Assembly: GCA_945910005.1 (NCBI GenBank) | Contig: OX246739.1 | Span: forward strand, 74,039,523-74,103,522 | DNA from: Isoperla grammatica | Lineage: Eukaryota; Arthropoda; Insecta; Plecoptera; Perlodidae | Direction of reading: 5' to 3' | Length of the DNA: 64,000 nucleotides | Part shown: positions 11,430-23,912 of the stretch, one piece after another | How the letters are laid out: the number at the start of each line of letters is the position of its first letter | How positions within the stretch are numbered: position 1 is the first letter of the stretch | The notes under the pieces: model-generated | Databases searched by the model: none | What the model was told of the DNA's origin: nothing | The model's input: the letters and a program-made list of their open reading frames with translations, nothing else | Program-made: the position numbers and the translations under genes

Positions 11430-13600
11430 TCGCCTGTATGTCGTGTGGCACCATATCGAATGCCTCGGTTAGAAATGTCAACTGCATCACATCCCGAATG
11501 TCTCGCGCTCGCTGCACATTGAAAACAATGTATCTTTTACATTGACAAACACCGCCACGCCCACATTTCCTGCGGTAAGAATATTCGGCGTGTCGTAATA
11601 TATTTTCTCCGTGCAAATGCCGTAAAATGTCAATTTATCGTCGCCGGTGTTATGCAAATCTGCGCGCGATATCCCTCGCTAAATTTGTTTGGCGCAATGT
11701 GTCCTATTGCTTACGGCCTTTGTCGGAGCAACGAGGTGGGCCGTGCAATATCGCGTGGCCTGGTCAGTCAGTCACTCACTGCGCCTGCGTCAAGTGGAAT
11801 CATATGGCGTAAGTACCGCTAGTCGGTAACATTAGGCGGTCGGACGGTAAATTAATAATAAAGCAGGTGCAAAGGAGGCAGCGCCAGCATTTGTGCGTGT
11901 GTGGTGTGTACGTACAACAAGACATTACCGCTGTCGTCGCGTGAGGGGGGGGGGGCGAGGGGGGGGCAATACTTGCAGAGAGAGAGAGAGGGGGGCACCG
12001 CAGTGCGTTATCGCCTTCCGTCGTCGGAGGAAGTGTGCGCGGCCGCCGATTGTTGTAGCAGCGACCACTACCTGTTGAGCTGCTGTCACGTGTTGTGTCG
12101 CGCTAAGTGTGACGTCACAAAGCAGGCACAGTGTTTAGTTAGTCCTGGTGGAACCGTCAAACTGCTCGCTCACCTCATTAGGAGAGCGTCGAGGGGGTCG
12201 ACCTCGTGTGTCGTATCGTTTCATTATCTCGGGTGTTGCCCATGTGTACGCTTTATGAAAATAACCGAGATTGTCCCAAGTGTATAGATAATGAAATGTT
12301 GGTGCTAATGAACGAGCGAAGCTACTTTGTGCAGTGTTTTACTAATAAGTGAACCAATTAACGGGTGTGCTTCCTACTAGGGCAAGTTATCTGCCGTCCA
12401 GTGCCGTGTGTTGTGTCAGTAGTGTGTGTGTGTGTGCCATGGGAATCGTCGAGCACGTTCACGTGAAAGAAAGACTTATCAGTAGGATTGTTAAGAGGTC
12501 ACTTTAGTCATTAACATTTCCATGACAATCGGTACCGGAGAGTCGATTACCATGAAACACAATGCTATCGTTTCGACATTATTTATGTAAAGCACCTTCG
12601 TTATTTTTCTTCGCGACGACTACGACTACGTAACACTGAAGTCATAACAACATTTCGGACGAAAACAGTTTGTGTCGCTCGCTAACGATCGCCTGTCAGT
12701 ATGTGAGCGAGCGTCCACAGGGCGATGTCACCCTGTACGCGTGGAGTCCCCGTGGCTCGGCTGGATAGGAACTACGCGCTCCCGGTCCCGGGGCTTCCCT
12801 CGGGATGTCGCAACAACACGCACGACACGACGGCCGTGAGACGGTTCCTGCGCTGGTTGGCGCGGCTCGGCAGGCCGGGGATTATGCGCAAGTCAGGTAA
12901 TAACACGACCGGAGCTGATTGCCCCAAAACACATGTTTTGTGATGACTTAGTTTAAATTTTTATATTTCGTTTAACCCACGAATACCGACACAGGACACA
13001 TTAGGGTATGTTCGTGACTATGGTGTTCTCCTGGGACCAACCCGTATATAACTTGGCCTTCAGCAGAGGTCTTCTTAACACCATTTTACAAAATTTAGGA
13101 TCCGTTTTGATAATAGATAACGTACATTTTTATAGATCGTAGGCCCTACATGAGATTTTCTCGGGCACAACGAATCACTTGTTATTGTCGATCACGTCGA
13201 GATGTTTGCGCCTCCTACGCCCTCCCACGTGACCGTCACACGAGTCTCACCCCCCCCCCCCCCCCCCACCCCGCGACTCTGACGTCACCTGTGACACGTG
13301 TTTGGCATGGACATACAACACACAGGTCTATAGGTGTGTGTGTGTGTCGGTACAAGATAAGAGCAATCGATAGACATTGGAAACTACTATGGCAACCGTA
13401 ATCCGTTTGCCTTGTTTACTTTGCATTATACAGCGTGGTTTTGCAACGCTATTCTGTAATGTGTTGCGGGCGTGGACGTTTGGGTTTTGTACTAGATCGG
13501 AGAAGCACTGTCAATACAATTATTAATAACAATGAAACTGGCTGTTGTATCGAAGTACACACAACACCATATCGAGTTACACCCAATACACGCAGTATGT
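11430..13600. other. Mostly unassigned, CpG-containing; exon-like stretch at 12721
   Basis: Contains a G-rich tract near 11944-11970, a GAGAGAG run at about 11978, (GT)n near 12423, and poly-C at 13250-13267. No gene is recognised besides the candidate exon listed separately. Confidence 0.4.
12721..12896 (+). CDS. Isolated exon-like GC-rich stretch, product unknown
   Basis: The stretch lies between CGTCCACAG (ending 12720) and AAGTCAG|GTAATA (donor at 12897). Only one of three frames is open; it contains an ATG at 12725 and ends in RRFLRWLARLGRPGIMRKS. GC content is much higher than in the flanks. It could be a first coding exon or a CpG-rich non-coding exon. No downstream exon or known domain is recognised. 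Confidence 0.2.
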
Positions 13601-13618
13601 GTATGTTTCTTCCACTCG

Positions 13619-13807
13619 CGTCGTGAGGTAATGGAGGCGTTGGTCTGAGTAAACCGCGGTCTCTGCGTACCAGGTTCGAATCCTGGTTTGGGCATGTATG
13701 TTATGTGGCGTTTTTTCATCTTCATAATCACCCACCCATCGTCTCGATTAGCCTCGTTGCAAAAAGATGGGACGTAAAACACCAAATATCATCGTCGTGA
13801 GGTAATG
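13619..13807 (+). mobile_element. tRNA-derived SINE family B with 15-bp target-site duplication
   Basis: The element 13634-13792 lies between perfect direct repeats CGTCGTGAGGTAATG (13619-13633 and 13793-13807). The head has a B box/T-arm CCAGGTTCGAATCCTGG. The 3' half ends with AGATGGGACGTAAAACACC, a core shared with the 5S-headed SINEs. At 159 bp it looks intact and recent. Confidence 0.88.
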
Positions 13808-14191
13808 AATGGTGTGACAGTCCATACAGCAGCTCCTACGTACGTAAACACAAGTCGCAACGAGAAAAGCTCCGGGGATTACGTAAAAGAAACACGTTTT
13901 CTAATTGCCTTATCATTTCAACCATGTGCTACTAACTCTGCTGCGGAGGCAGGCAAAACTTTCAGAAAACAACAAACAGTCAAGGACGTGCGTTGTTGTG
14001 TCCTGTCGATACAATGCGCTCTGTTCAAAACACATAAAGAACGACAACCTGCAAAATGTCTCCCCAGGGCTCTGCTATTGGTCGCCTCCACTCGGGCCCT
14101 CTCTAAATTAGGCCATCGCCTCCGCGTTAAGTGTTCTGCTGATAAATTGGCAAAGTTACGTAACGACAACAACAACAACAACAGAGTGTAG

Positions 14192-14723
14192 TTCATCTCC
14201 CCCCCCCCTCAATAATTGAGTGATTTGCACACTTGTTTATTCAAAACGGCGACAATCATCAAGGTATCGTGCCTTAGTAGTTGGCTATGGAGAGTTTTAT
14301 CACTTTGTTATTATACTTGAAGGAGGGGGGGGGGGGGGGTGGGGGCTTGCTTTGATTTTTAATAACAATATAGCGTGCTACTAGACAATTACATTTTTGC
14401 GCCCAAAAATAGTAATAATGTTATAAATACAGAAGCTAGCCTATATGGCTTGTGTAATGGCAAGTTTTCTCACGATGTCCAGCTTGGGGCTGCTTGGCTG
14501 TATGGTGTATATAGCTTATAGTTGTTTCAAATACACTGACTGGTCAAGCAACATGTACGTACCGGTAATAAATATTAATGACAACTGCTTTCGTCTCATA
14601 TTATGCTGGGCATAACGTTTTGTGATCGTATTACACAGAAAAAACGTGTCATTTGTACAACAGAACGGAATTTGTTATTGTCTTGCTTTGTCATTAGGAG
14701 TTCTTACGCACGATCGTATGTGC
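14192..14723. other. No gene seen
   Basis: AT-rich; poly-G at 14325-14339. Confidence 0.5.
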
Positions 14724-14731
14724 GTAGGGGT

Positions 14732-15152
14732 AAGGGTGGATGATTTTTTTGATTTTTATTAAAAAAATAAAAAATCATGATTTTTTTATTTAAATCAGAT
14801 TTTTTTGGTATAAATCGATTTCTTGATTTAAAGAATGATTTTATTTTTTTCTATTTAAATCAGATTTTAATTGATTTAAATCAACAATAAGAAGTGTTTC
14901 ACAAAAGGGATAATCAACTGGTAAATTGCAATTGCCAACAAACAATACTAATTGACAGGAAATAGGCCTAAACAAATACATTTTCATTTTTCATATAATA
15001 TGCGATCATGGTCTTCGAGGGAAATTGAAAATGAGATGTATGCCTAGTTATGCTGGTAAGTTTTTTTGTCGATTTAAATCAATGATTTTTATTAAAAAAA
15101 TCATTTGATTTAAATCCGGTTTAAATCAACGATTTAAATCAATTCCACTCTG
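14732..15152. mobile_element. AT-rich hAT-like miniature element, copy 1
   Basis: Starts AAGGGTGGATGATTTTTT and ends AATTCCACTCTG. It is homologous over its length to the copy at 15852 and is filled with GATTTAAATC palindromes at both ends. The flanks GTAGGGGT/GGTGGGGG are a weak 5/8 match, so it is older than copy 2. Confidence 0.8.
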
Positions 15153-15843
15153 GGTGGGGGTGTCAGGCGTTTGCCACCTTACGGTACGGTATAGTGACCT
15201 ATTAGTTTACTCTGTTATGTTGAGAATTGTGTGGGGTCCCTACTTCATTGTTTATTATTAATTTACTATCAGCCAACTCGTTCGTACAATGTTGAAGGAG
15301 GCGATAAGTGTATGGAACTCACGTTGGCATTGCAGTGTTATTATTTCACCAGATATTATAAAGAAATAATGCAAATATAGGGTTTTTCTTCACTTTCGGT
15401 GCGACGAGGCGCGTGAAGGAAAAGAAATAAGTCGTGCACAATTTTGAGATGGTCCATACACGTTTGTTTTGTGACCTAAATTTAGTGAAATAATGAACAG
15501 TGTCCGAGGTCCGAGCATGAAGTTGCGCAATTTGATTTATTATCGTATTTCTGATCGGTTATTAAGTTGAAGAATTGATTTTCAAAGATATTGTATAATT
15601 AATTATATTATTCCCGCACGAATCAAACGTTCGTGTTCGTCACAAAAATCCTTATTTTATTCAGGTTTTATATTGTTTAATAAAATGTTGAATGTAAATT
15701 AGATAATAAAAAAAATGTAAATTGCATAATTTTATCTGTTGATGTGTTGTGTCATGTGGTTTTGGTTGGTGTGGTTTTGGTTGGTCATGTCGATGATTTC
15801 AACAAATGGATGGCCAATTATGGTCCATGATGTTAATAATTGT
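15153..15843. other. No gene seen between the two AT-rich elements
   Basis: AT-rich unique sequence; a short TGTGGTTTTGGTTGG duplication near 15760-15785. Confidence 0.5.
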
Positions 15844-16262
15844 ACTGCAGTCAGGGTGGATGATTTTTTTGATTTTTATTAAAAAATCAAAAATCATGAT
15901 TTTTTTGATTAAAATCGATTTCTTGATTTAAATCAGATTTTTTTGATTTTTTTCGATTTAAATCGGATTTTAATTGATTTAAATCAACAATAAGAAGTGT
16001 TTCACAAAAGGGATAATCAACTGGTAAATTGCAATTGCCAACAAACAATACTAATTGACAGGAAATAAACAAATAAATTTTCATTTTTTATATAATATGC
16101 GATTATGGTCTTCGAGGGAAATTGAAAATATGAGATATATGCCTAGTTATGCTGGTAAGTTTTGTTGTTGATTTAAATCAATGATTTTTACTAAAAAAAT
16201 CATTTGATTTAAATCAACGATTTAAATCAATTGATTTAAATCAATTCCACTCTGACTGCAGT
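15844..16262. mobile_element. AT-rich hAT-like miniature element, copy 2, perfect 8-bp target duplication
   Basis: The body 15852-16254 is flanked by ACTGCAGT on both sides (15844-15851, 16255-16262). Inverted termini are CAGGGTGGA and TCCACTCTG. Subterminal regions are repeated GATTTAAATC palindromes; the central 200 bp (CAACAATAAGAAGTGTTTC to TTATGCTGGTAAG) is shared with copy 1. No ORF of transposase type is present. Confidence 0.87.
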
Positions 16263-16586
16263 AGCTAATGCAGCTAAAATTAAGAACATTATTGTTATTA
16301 TTCTTGTCTTGGTGACGAATGATCGTCACCAAAGAGTGCGATCATCTGAAAGATGGACGACTGACAGAATGCGGGGTTTGATTCGTGTGTGGTATAATAT
16401 ATTGCGTCACTACTACAGCATCGCAATAACCAGATCGGGTCAGTGGTTTAGTCGTGCTCGCGTCCAGTCTGCCGTGAGAAGAGATGAGACGTTCTAGAGT
16501 GTAATATTTCTGAAATCCCGTACATCACTTCAGATGATTTCAATTATTAATTAGCTTTCGATTTACGTTCACTTTTGGTAAAATTT

Positions 16587-16737
16587 CTTGTCCCGAAACA
16601 ACATTACAGATGCTTTCATCATGGACGTTGTGTGCTTCGTGGCCAATCGGCGAGCCCTCATTTTAAATACCGATCGCTGATTGGTCTCGATCGAGTCACT
16701 CGTCTTATGAAAAGCGGTGAAGAGGTTTCGGGACAAG
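16587..16737. mobile_element. Small MITE, 151 bp, 13-bp terminal inverted repeats
   Basis: CTTGTCCCGAAAC and GTTTCGGGACAAG are perfect inverted ends. The interior has GCCAATCGGCGA and ATCGCTGATTGG, which resemble the interiors of the elements at 11276 and 28932. Confidence 0.7.
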
Positions 16738-16752
16738 TATACCACATAGTTG

Positions 16753-17036
16753 GTTCTATGGCTTGATTTAACAGCTTCTGGGGTCCGAGCTCGACTCCTT
16801 GAAGAGTCATTCTACCCCCCTTGTAATACAATACTGCACGGCGTGTGCCCGCGTCAAGGGTATAACTACCGCAGTAGGCAATCGTAAGACTAGCCTCACA
16901 AAGTTTGTTCTATGGCTTGATTTAACAGCTTCTGGGGTCCGGGCTCAACTCCTTGGAGGGTCATTCTACCCCTCCTGTAATACAATACACGGCGTGTGCC
17001 CGCGTCAAGGGTATAACTACCGCAGTAGGCAATCGC
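16753..17036. repeat. 154-bp direct tandem duplication
   Basis: GTTCTATGGCTTGATTTAAC starts at 16753 and again at 16907. Both copies continue through GTGCCCGCGTCAAGGG to GCAGTAGGCAATCG with few changes. Confidence 0.85.
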
Positions 17037-17099
17037 GTAAACTGACGTCGACAACGGATTTCGATCGCGGTCGTGTTATCGATCGAGATCAGGTGATTT

Positions 17100-18600
17100 A
17101 GTTTTTCTTTCGGTCATATTATGTTGTTTTGAAATGAAACGTGATCGGAGACCTTTGAACCGCGCTTTCTTCTCGGAATGTTTATGGATTGTTGATGAAC
17201 TCTGATCACGGTCGCCGCCGCTTAGGCCGAGAACTATATTGTGTTAGTTGCGAGCACGCTTCGTCTTACGCCGGCCACAGTGTAACGTCACCGCATCACG
17301 AGGATATTACGAAAATAGGCGCGAAGAGAAAATAATACTCAACTCCGTGCCGATATGTAACGAAAACTTGTCTTTGAAGTATCGCCTGGATTTGACTCGG
17401 AGGCAATTTTCCTACATAATTTTGTTGACTCCTCCCGTTATGTTCATTGGTGAGTCGTGCGGGATTGCATAATCGGTATTCAAATTATTGTTACGTTGGT
17501 GGTATATGATAAACTGGTAATAAATCGAACTGCTATCGGTGTTCGGTGTACCATGTATTTCACTCTTGAGTCAATTTTCTAATAATAGTAAAAAAGAAAA
17601 AAATATATGTTCGTAAATGAGTCATGCGGGATTGCATAACTGTTATTTGAATTATTGTTACGTTGGTGGTACATGATAAACGGGTAATAAATCAAACCGA
17701 TATCGTTTTACTATAGATTATAGAGGTTTTACTATATAAGGTGGACTATTGAAGGGATTTTCGTGAGAACGGATTGTGTTAAATTTGTGTAGCACTCGGA
17801 TGTACTTGATCAAGTTTTCAATTTAGATCCAAACACGTTTTCAACCTCAATATAGTCCACGTAGAAAGTTACTGGTCTTACCAAACCACGTGATATTATT
17901 AGCGTTATAAACGACCGTCGAACGGTCTCGTATGTCCTACCGCGATGTCTTCACATGTGCGATCGCCATTGTAAACACAAGATTGTTTTGTTCCGAGTGA
18001 GATCCTGGTGTACAATCTTTTCTCTGCCCCTGGCCTTGTTCACACGCGTTGGTGACCCTCCCTCGATGATGATGATGAAGAAGACAAGTTACCACATAAC
18101 TACGTAATACCATGTGGTGTTTGTTTTGTTTATAAGTGATGCAGTTTTCATTGTGTAAAAGTACAAAATACAATTATTACATCTCTATACAATTCGGGTG
18201 CGCGTTGTTATATTGCGCTATTGTGTCCTTGAATTGAGAGGGTTGCCTTGGAATAAACTTTACTGTCGTGTTTATATGCGTATAACTCTGCCCTACAGGA
18301 AACCATCGAGGAATGTCCTATCTAAGGAAATGTAACAAACGACATTTTTCTTATCTTTTACCCTATTTAGCTGAAGTGTGTGGGGAAATATGTAAAACTA
18401 CGTAGAAGAACGTTTGTGTAAGCTGCGATAACTTTGTGGAAGTATTTATTTACTGTCGAAATAAAGGGTAAAATAAGAATCAAGACAATTATTGTGTAAA
18501 TACGTTGTCCTCTTGTTAACTGATCCTCACCTTTGGTCCAAGAAAGCTCCGCGCTTGTATTGGGCTCGTAACTCCGCCGCGAGGTTGAAAAGTGCACTCC
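17100..18600. other. No gene seen; one diverged 167-bp duplication
   Basis: TGAGTCGTGCGGGATTGCAT at 17451 and TGAGTCATGCGGGATTGCAT at 17618 start two copies sharing ATTATTGTTACGTTGGTGG. The rest is AT-rich and unassigned. Confidence 0.5.
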
Positions 18601-18602
18601 TA

Positions 18603-18865
18603 TCTAAAATTAACGATAGAGGTATAGCTCGCAAGATCGCCGGTTCGATTCCGGCCCCCAGCAGTCCTGACTGAAGGTTTTTTCCGAGATTTTCCTCAGT
18701 CGTAAAGGCGAATGCTGGGACTGAGTCATACTATCAGCCCTCGGACATTCCTTCCCAACTATCCAATCTCCCTAATAACCTAGTTAGTCACCTGAAGAGG
18801 GGCACATCAGGTAAAGCTGGTTGCACCCTATAACGGGTATTCCTACGAACAATTCTCTAAAATTA
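18603..18865 (+). mobile_element. tRNA-derived SINE family A with 10-bp target duplication
   Basis: The body 18613-18855 lies between TCTAAAATTA repeats (18603-18612, 18856-18865). B box CCGGTTCGATTCCGG, then CTGACTGAAGG, GGGGCACATCAGGTAAAGC and a terminal ACGGGTATTCCTACGAA. It has a short deletion in the A-box region compared with the 27822 copy. Confidence 0.85.
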
Positions 18866-19280
18866 TATCCTGCTTTATGTTTCTTTCTATACGGTGTTCA
18901 TATATGCGAGGTTGATAGGCAACGAGAAGCCAGGACATCGAGTGAGGACATTTATCAAATCCGCATCCGCACAACACAGTTATGAGTGGAAGGAACTAAA
19001 ACATTTGAATAATGTATTAAGCTTCGGTTGGTTCCGGCTCTGTTCACCGGTTCCGGTTCCTCGGGATTGGTCCAGCTAGAGTACGTTTCCCGTTTCCGGT
19101 TCCGGAATAGACCCATCCATTAAGACGAGACTAAAATCTGTTGTAATTGTTTCACTTAATGCAGCATTTAATTATCATTCGCATCACAATGTGGGTGGAT
19201 GTATGTAAATAAGATAATCTCGATTGCCATCTGGATTAGCGGATTTATAGCCTAGTAACCATGGCGCGACTCATCTGCAT
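18866..19280. other. No gene seen; GGTTCCGG-rich stretch at 19023-19110
   Basis: Repeated TTCCGG/GGTTCC motifs resemble the subterminal repeats of non-autonomous hAT elements elsewhere in the window, but no termini or target duplication were found. Confidence 0.35.
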
Positions 19281-19282
19281 CG

Positions 19283-19831
19283 CTCGCGCAAGTCACTGCG
19301 TGGAAAGCTGAGACGCAACTCGCGCAAGTCACTGCGTGTTGGCTGCGCGGGAAGCTGAGACGCAACTCGCGCAAGTCACTGCGTGTTGGCTGCGCGGGAA
19401 GCTGAGACGCAACTCGCGCAAGTCACTGCGTGTTGGCTGCGCGGAAAGCTGAGACGCAACTCGCGCAAGTCACTGCGTGTTGGCTACGCGGGAAGCTGAG
19501 ACGCAACTCGCGCAAGTCACTGCGTGTTGGCTGCGCGGAAAGCTGAGACGCAACTCGCGCAAGTCACTGCGTGTTGGCTGCGCGGGAAGCTGAGACGCAA
19601 CTCGCGCAAGTCACTGCGTGTTGGCCGCGCGGGAAGCTGAGACGCAACTCGCGCAAGTCACTGCGTGTTGGCTACGCGGGAAGCTGAGACGCAACTCGCG
19701 CAAGTCACTGCGTGCTGGCTGCGCGGGAAGCTGAGACGGAACTCACGCAAGTCACTGCGTGGGCAGCTGAGACGGAACTCGCGCAAGTCGCTGCGTGTTG
19801 GCTGCGCGGGAAGCTGAGACGCAACTCGCGC
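19283..19831. repeat. 47-bp minisatellite, about 12 copies
   Basis: The unit contains GGGAAGCTGAGACGCAACTC, GCGCAAGTCACTGCG and TGTTGGCTGC. GAAGCTGAG recurs at 47-base spacing; a few copies are shortened. Confidence 0.93.
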
Positions 19832-19839
19832 TATTATAC

Positions 19840-20700
19840 CTCTTCTAGGTACTGAAATAGTGATTCTTATCAGACATTTGGGTTTGAATCTGCTAAACAA
19901 TGAGTTTATAAATTTTAAAAGATTTTAATTGTGACGAGTGTTATATATATTCTTTTAATTAATTGATTATAAATTATTTAATCAAGAGCAGAATTAACAA
20001 TCGTACAAATTTGGGTATTTAAGTTTTTAAATTCAAAACCAAAACTGGGGAACGAACAACCTTTTCAAATCTCGAAGCGTTCTGAAGATATCACCGTTGA
20101 ATTTGCGTGGTTCAGCGTTGAGAGCTATACCCGTTGCAATGTCCCCCCCCCCCCTCCCTGGTATATCGAACTGCTAAATTGCGTCGCTGGGATCGTGTTT
20201 GATGACATGACATCACTTTTGGGACACCGGCTCTGTTTTCACTTCAATAGTAATAATACCACCGCCGTCCCAGCGAGTAAATCACGAGCTGCATCGCAAA
20301 CTGAAACTTCGCGCCTTTCGATCGATCGCCCCAAATACGATGCCCCAAATTGCGCACTGTGTTATTCACATGTATATATGATGACGTACGACCGTACTGC
20401 CCTATATTGAGCGTTTCATTGAGGGCAGCGGACAATCAGGGGACGCGTTCTAATGTTGAGCTGAGATTATGCGAGTGGAGACTCGGTCAAATTAGGAGCT
20501 TACTTACTTTGCTAGGTAGGTACACACGCAACGAAATATATCGAGCGTAAGTTTTCATTTATTTAATTAAATTACAATTTAGTATGTGCTTCGTTGCTAT
20601 ATATATATATATATATATATGACGGCTCGAAAGTCACCGTCACCAGTAACAGGTTAAAGTAAGTAGATAAGTAAGTAGATTAAGTAATAGATTAAAAGAC
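19840..20700. other. No gene seen
   Basis: Poly-C at 20143-20154 and (AT)n at about 20599-20620. Confidence 0.5.
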
Positions 20701-20714
20701 GAAGTCCGAAGTTA

Positions 20715-20810
20715 AAAAAAACTCCAGCCCGCACCGGGATTTGAACCCTGGACCAATTGCATTGGAAACAGGAAGAAATCCAGCCACACACATGAGCCAC
20801 ACATATCTAT
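20715..20810 (-). mobile_element. tRNA-derived remnant
   Basis: On the minus strand CCAGGGTTCAAATCCCGG resembles a T-arm/B box, with CCAATGCAATTGGTCC upstream. It does not fold into a complete tRNA as far as I can see. Confidence 0.35.
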
Positions 20811-23672
20811 TCTCTGACACAGCTAGCTAAATGGCTGGTGGTTGTTGCATTGGCAAAGCAAGTACATATCCTTCAGAGTGCCTGAGGCTGTACATGTACA
20901 TGTAAATGTGGTATTAATTATCCCCATCAGTGTCCTGTGAACATTAGCTGTAAAGATCGCTATATAGCAGTACTGCTGAAAGGAAAGAAGCTAAAGATGA
21001 TTGATACGGCGACGACGACCGGTAACAGAATAGTTGGCATTGCTCGCAAAATATGCGCGGAAACTGTGAAGTTCCGGGTCGCGGGTCTTCTATTGTCAAC
21101 ATTCTTCGGAACCTGTTCTTACAGCCGGAGCTTCTGCTTTCCGCTTCCGGTCTCGGAGTCGCATCCCACATGAAGAAAAAAAAAACTCGCGCTAAAAGAA
21201 ATCGAAAGTCCGTTATTTCGTTGTAGGAATTGTGCAACGCGAATAGGCCTACTTTATCTTGCGATAATCTTGACGTTGTCTGGCATTCTATATAATATGT
21301 TTTATAGAGATAAACATCCAACCCTGACAGGGTAGGGACGTCCCGGCTCCTTGACCACTCACAATAGCCCATCTGGGACAATAGGTTTACAAGGATTACG
21401 TCATAATCTGAAACATATTAATTTATGTCGCTCGAATATACGTTTTATTACTTATAGATGTGATTGATTGGCAGCCCTGCAACGTTCATTTCCCTGTCAG
21501 GGTTGTGTTTTCGATATTTTTAGTTTTCATCCAACATATATGTTCAATTTGACAATTTCACTTTCCAATGGAGGGATGTCACTGTAGCCAATAAGCCCAT
21601 CGTATCAATCAATTCTGTAACACTCTAGGCCCTAGGGTAAATATGATATTGTTGGGCCGGCCCGGAAGTGTTCTTATAGGACTTCGCCAAACCGCCGCAT
21701 ATAGGGTAGCCCGCTACTTAGGGTCGAGGACATCCTTGGTGAACTGCATGCATAGACCTCAGTCGGTTCGTATCAGTCACTATAAGATACACATCTGATT
21801 CGGATTATTTATAGGTACTGTAACGTCGGCCCCTTTGTCGTCAGAATTACAACAAGAGCAATGACAATGGACAATGATTTGAGTATCACACTGATAGGGA
21901 ATATAATGTGACCATTGACCCACCAATAGATATAGAATATAACCTTGTGATTGCCAGAGCAACGAACTGCATTGGACTCACGGTTGATATTATATGACAT
22001 TAATCTCCAGTATATTGTAGACGTTTATATTTCAATTTGATGCTCCATTTTGAAACTGTAGTGCTCTGCTAAATTGCGATCATTCAGTCCCCCATTATAT
22101 TGAATCTGATCGATGTTGACTGGTCAGCGCGCCACTCCGGTCAAAGTTCATTCACTGCTACCAACCAACCAACCAACCAACAATGCAGATAGTAACGTAA
22201 CTTGGCGTGATATATGATTTTTTTTCTTTAGCATAATATGTAGGATTTTAGTAGAGTGGACTTGGATATTTTTTAAGGGCTTCGCTGTACTTTGTTCGGC
22301 GATGTTGGGTTTCTTTGCGTGGTTGCACGTGACCAGAGTCGATCCCGCGTGGCATGTTTCACTCGGACAGTGAAGACAGGCGTGCCAACTTGCGGGCACA
22401 ACACGCATGATGATCTCAATCGTTTGGGTGTTGCGACTGTACTGTGCTTCTAGGATGTGTAACATGTTGGACTGATTGATATTATTCGGTTTGTGTCGAG
22501 ATCGAGGTGAGAATTCATTCATTTACATTAAACTTAGATCTAGAGTATTTTTTTCCTTTTCGTTATTGTTGTTTCATAGTTTACGCTTTCCGGAATAATT
22601 TCAAACAAAGTGAATGTTGGTTGTTGGAGGGGGTGAGGAAGGGTGAACGAATTCGTATCCGTTCCTACATTGATACCGGTATTTCTTGTAGTTGTGTGTT
22701 TTTTTAGTTTTTTTTTGTTGTTGACATAATGTACTTCTGCAGATGTAAGTGGGCTGAAACGTCAAGAATATATTAAATTAGTTATGTGGTGAATGTCCTG
22801 ATCAACATTAACTGAGAATTTTTGTAATATTATCTTTTATTTTATTTTTGCGTTTTTGCGTGTTTTTTTTTGTTATCGTGCATTTCGATGTATTCGTTTA
22901 ATTATTATCGTTATGCTTGATTTATTTGGTATATTTCTCATTTTGAAAATAATTAGTATACCTAGTACCTACCCAAAAAATATTGTTGCAAAAATGAATT
23001 TAAGTATTTGATACTGACAGTTCGTAAAATGTTACCTTTCTTCGCTACATAAATACTTGCGTCTATACAGACGGTCCGTCAAACCTCGTAATGAGATGAT
23101 GTACAGGACACTCACTGTACGGGCGCCGACTGACGGTTGTTTACTGTGTCAACCTCTCGTCGTTAACCTTGGCAATATTAATAGATCATCACATGGTGTC
23201 ATCTTGGCAGAGGTCTCGTCTTACATGCACGAAGGTTAATCAAGACAATCAGCCGGCCAGATTCCTCTCTTCCTTCTTGTTCTGGCTGTCAACGATCGCG
23301 TGATGTAAACTAAGCACCGGAGTCAGCGCGTCTGGCTATTGTTTATTCGAACACGTGACCACTTGCTAAAACAATGGACGGTGCAGTGAGTGCGCGGCCC
23401 CACAAGTAGCTTACTTGCCGATATAGGTGTTGCATGGCTAAGTAGGCAATTTGTTGATTGTACGCGTGCATAATAACTGCCAAGACGGTTTGTTTGCACA
23501 CGGAGACTATGACGATTCCGTTCGGTTTCAGGTTTTAACTCGTGCGAATTTGGTCGTACTTATGTGACTAAATCGTTGTTTTTTATAACCTTCTTTTTAA
23601 ATTTCGGGTTTGGGCTTTGTGGAGTCTGTGGCCTACTGCGTTACGAAATGAATGTCTCATTATTAGAAAACA

Positions 23673-23912
23673 ATGGTTAATCAAGACAATCAGCCGGCCA
23701 GATTCCTCGCCGGTGTTCCCTCCTATAGCAATTGTCTGTGGCGTGAGATATGCAGTGACATGTCTGGCTACTTCAGGTTGCCGAGTGATGAGTGTGACCA
23801 AAGCACTCGTCGTGTGTGGAGTGCTTTGCTCAACACAACCGAGGAGAATGACCTTGTCCAGCTAGCTCTCTTATCTCGACCAATATGGCTGTATTATTCT
23901 GATAGACTTTGA
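23673..23912 (+). CDS. Unrecognised 79-residue ORF overlapping a direct repeat
   Basis: The ORF starts MVNQDNQPARFLAG and ends RPIWLYYSDRL; composition is protein-like but no family is recognised. Its first 12 codons lie in a 34-bp repeat also found at 23234-23267, so the region may belong to a mobile element or a local duplication rather than a gene. Confidence 0.12.
   Translation: MVNQDNQPARFLAGVPSYSNCLWREICSDMSGYFRLPSDECDQSTRRVWSALLNTTEENDLVQLALLSRPIWLYYSDRL

Noticed and set aside
15887..16084. Minus-strand ORF rich in LNQ/DLN
   Set aside because: Translation of GATTTAAATC repeats at the end of a non-autonomous element.
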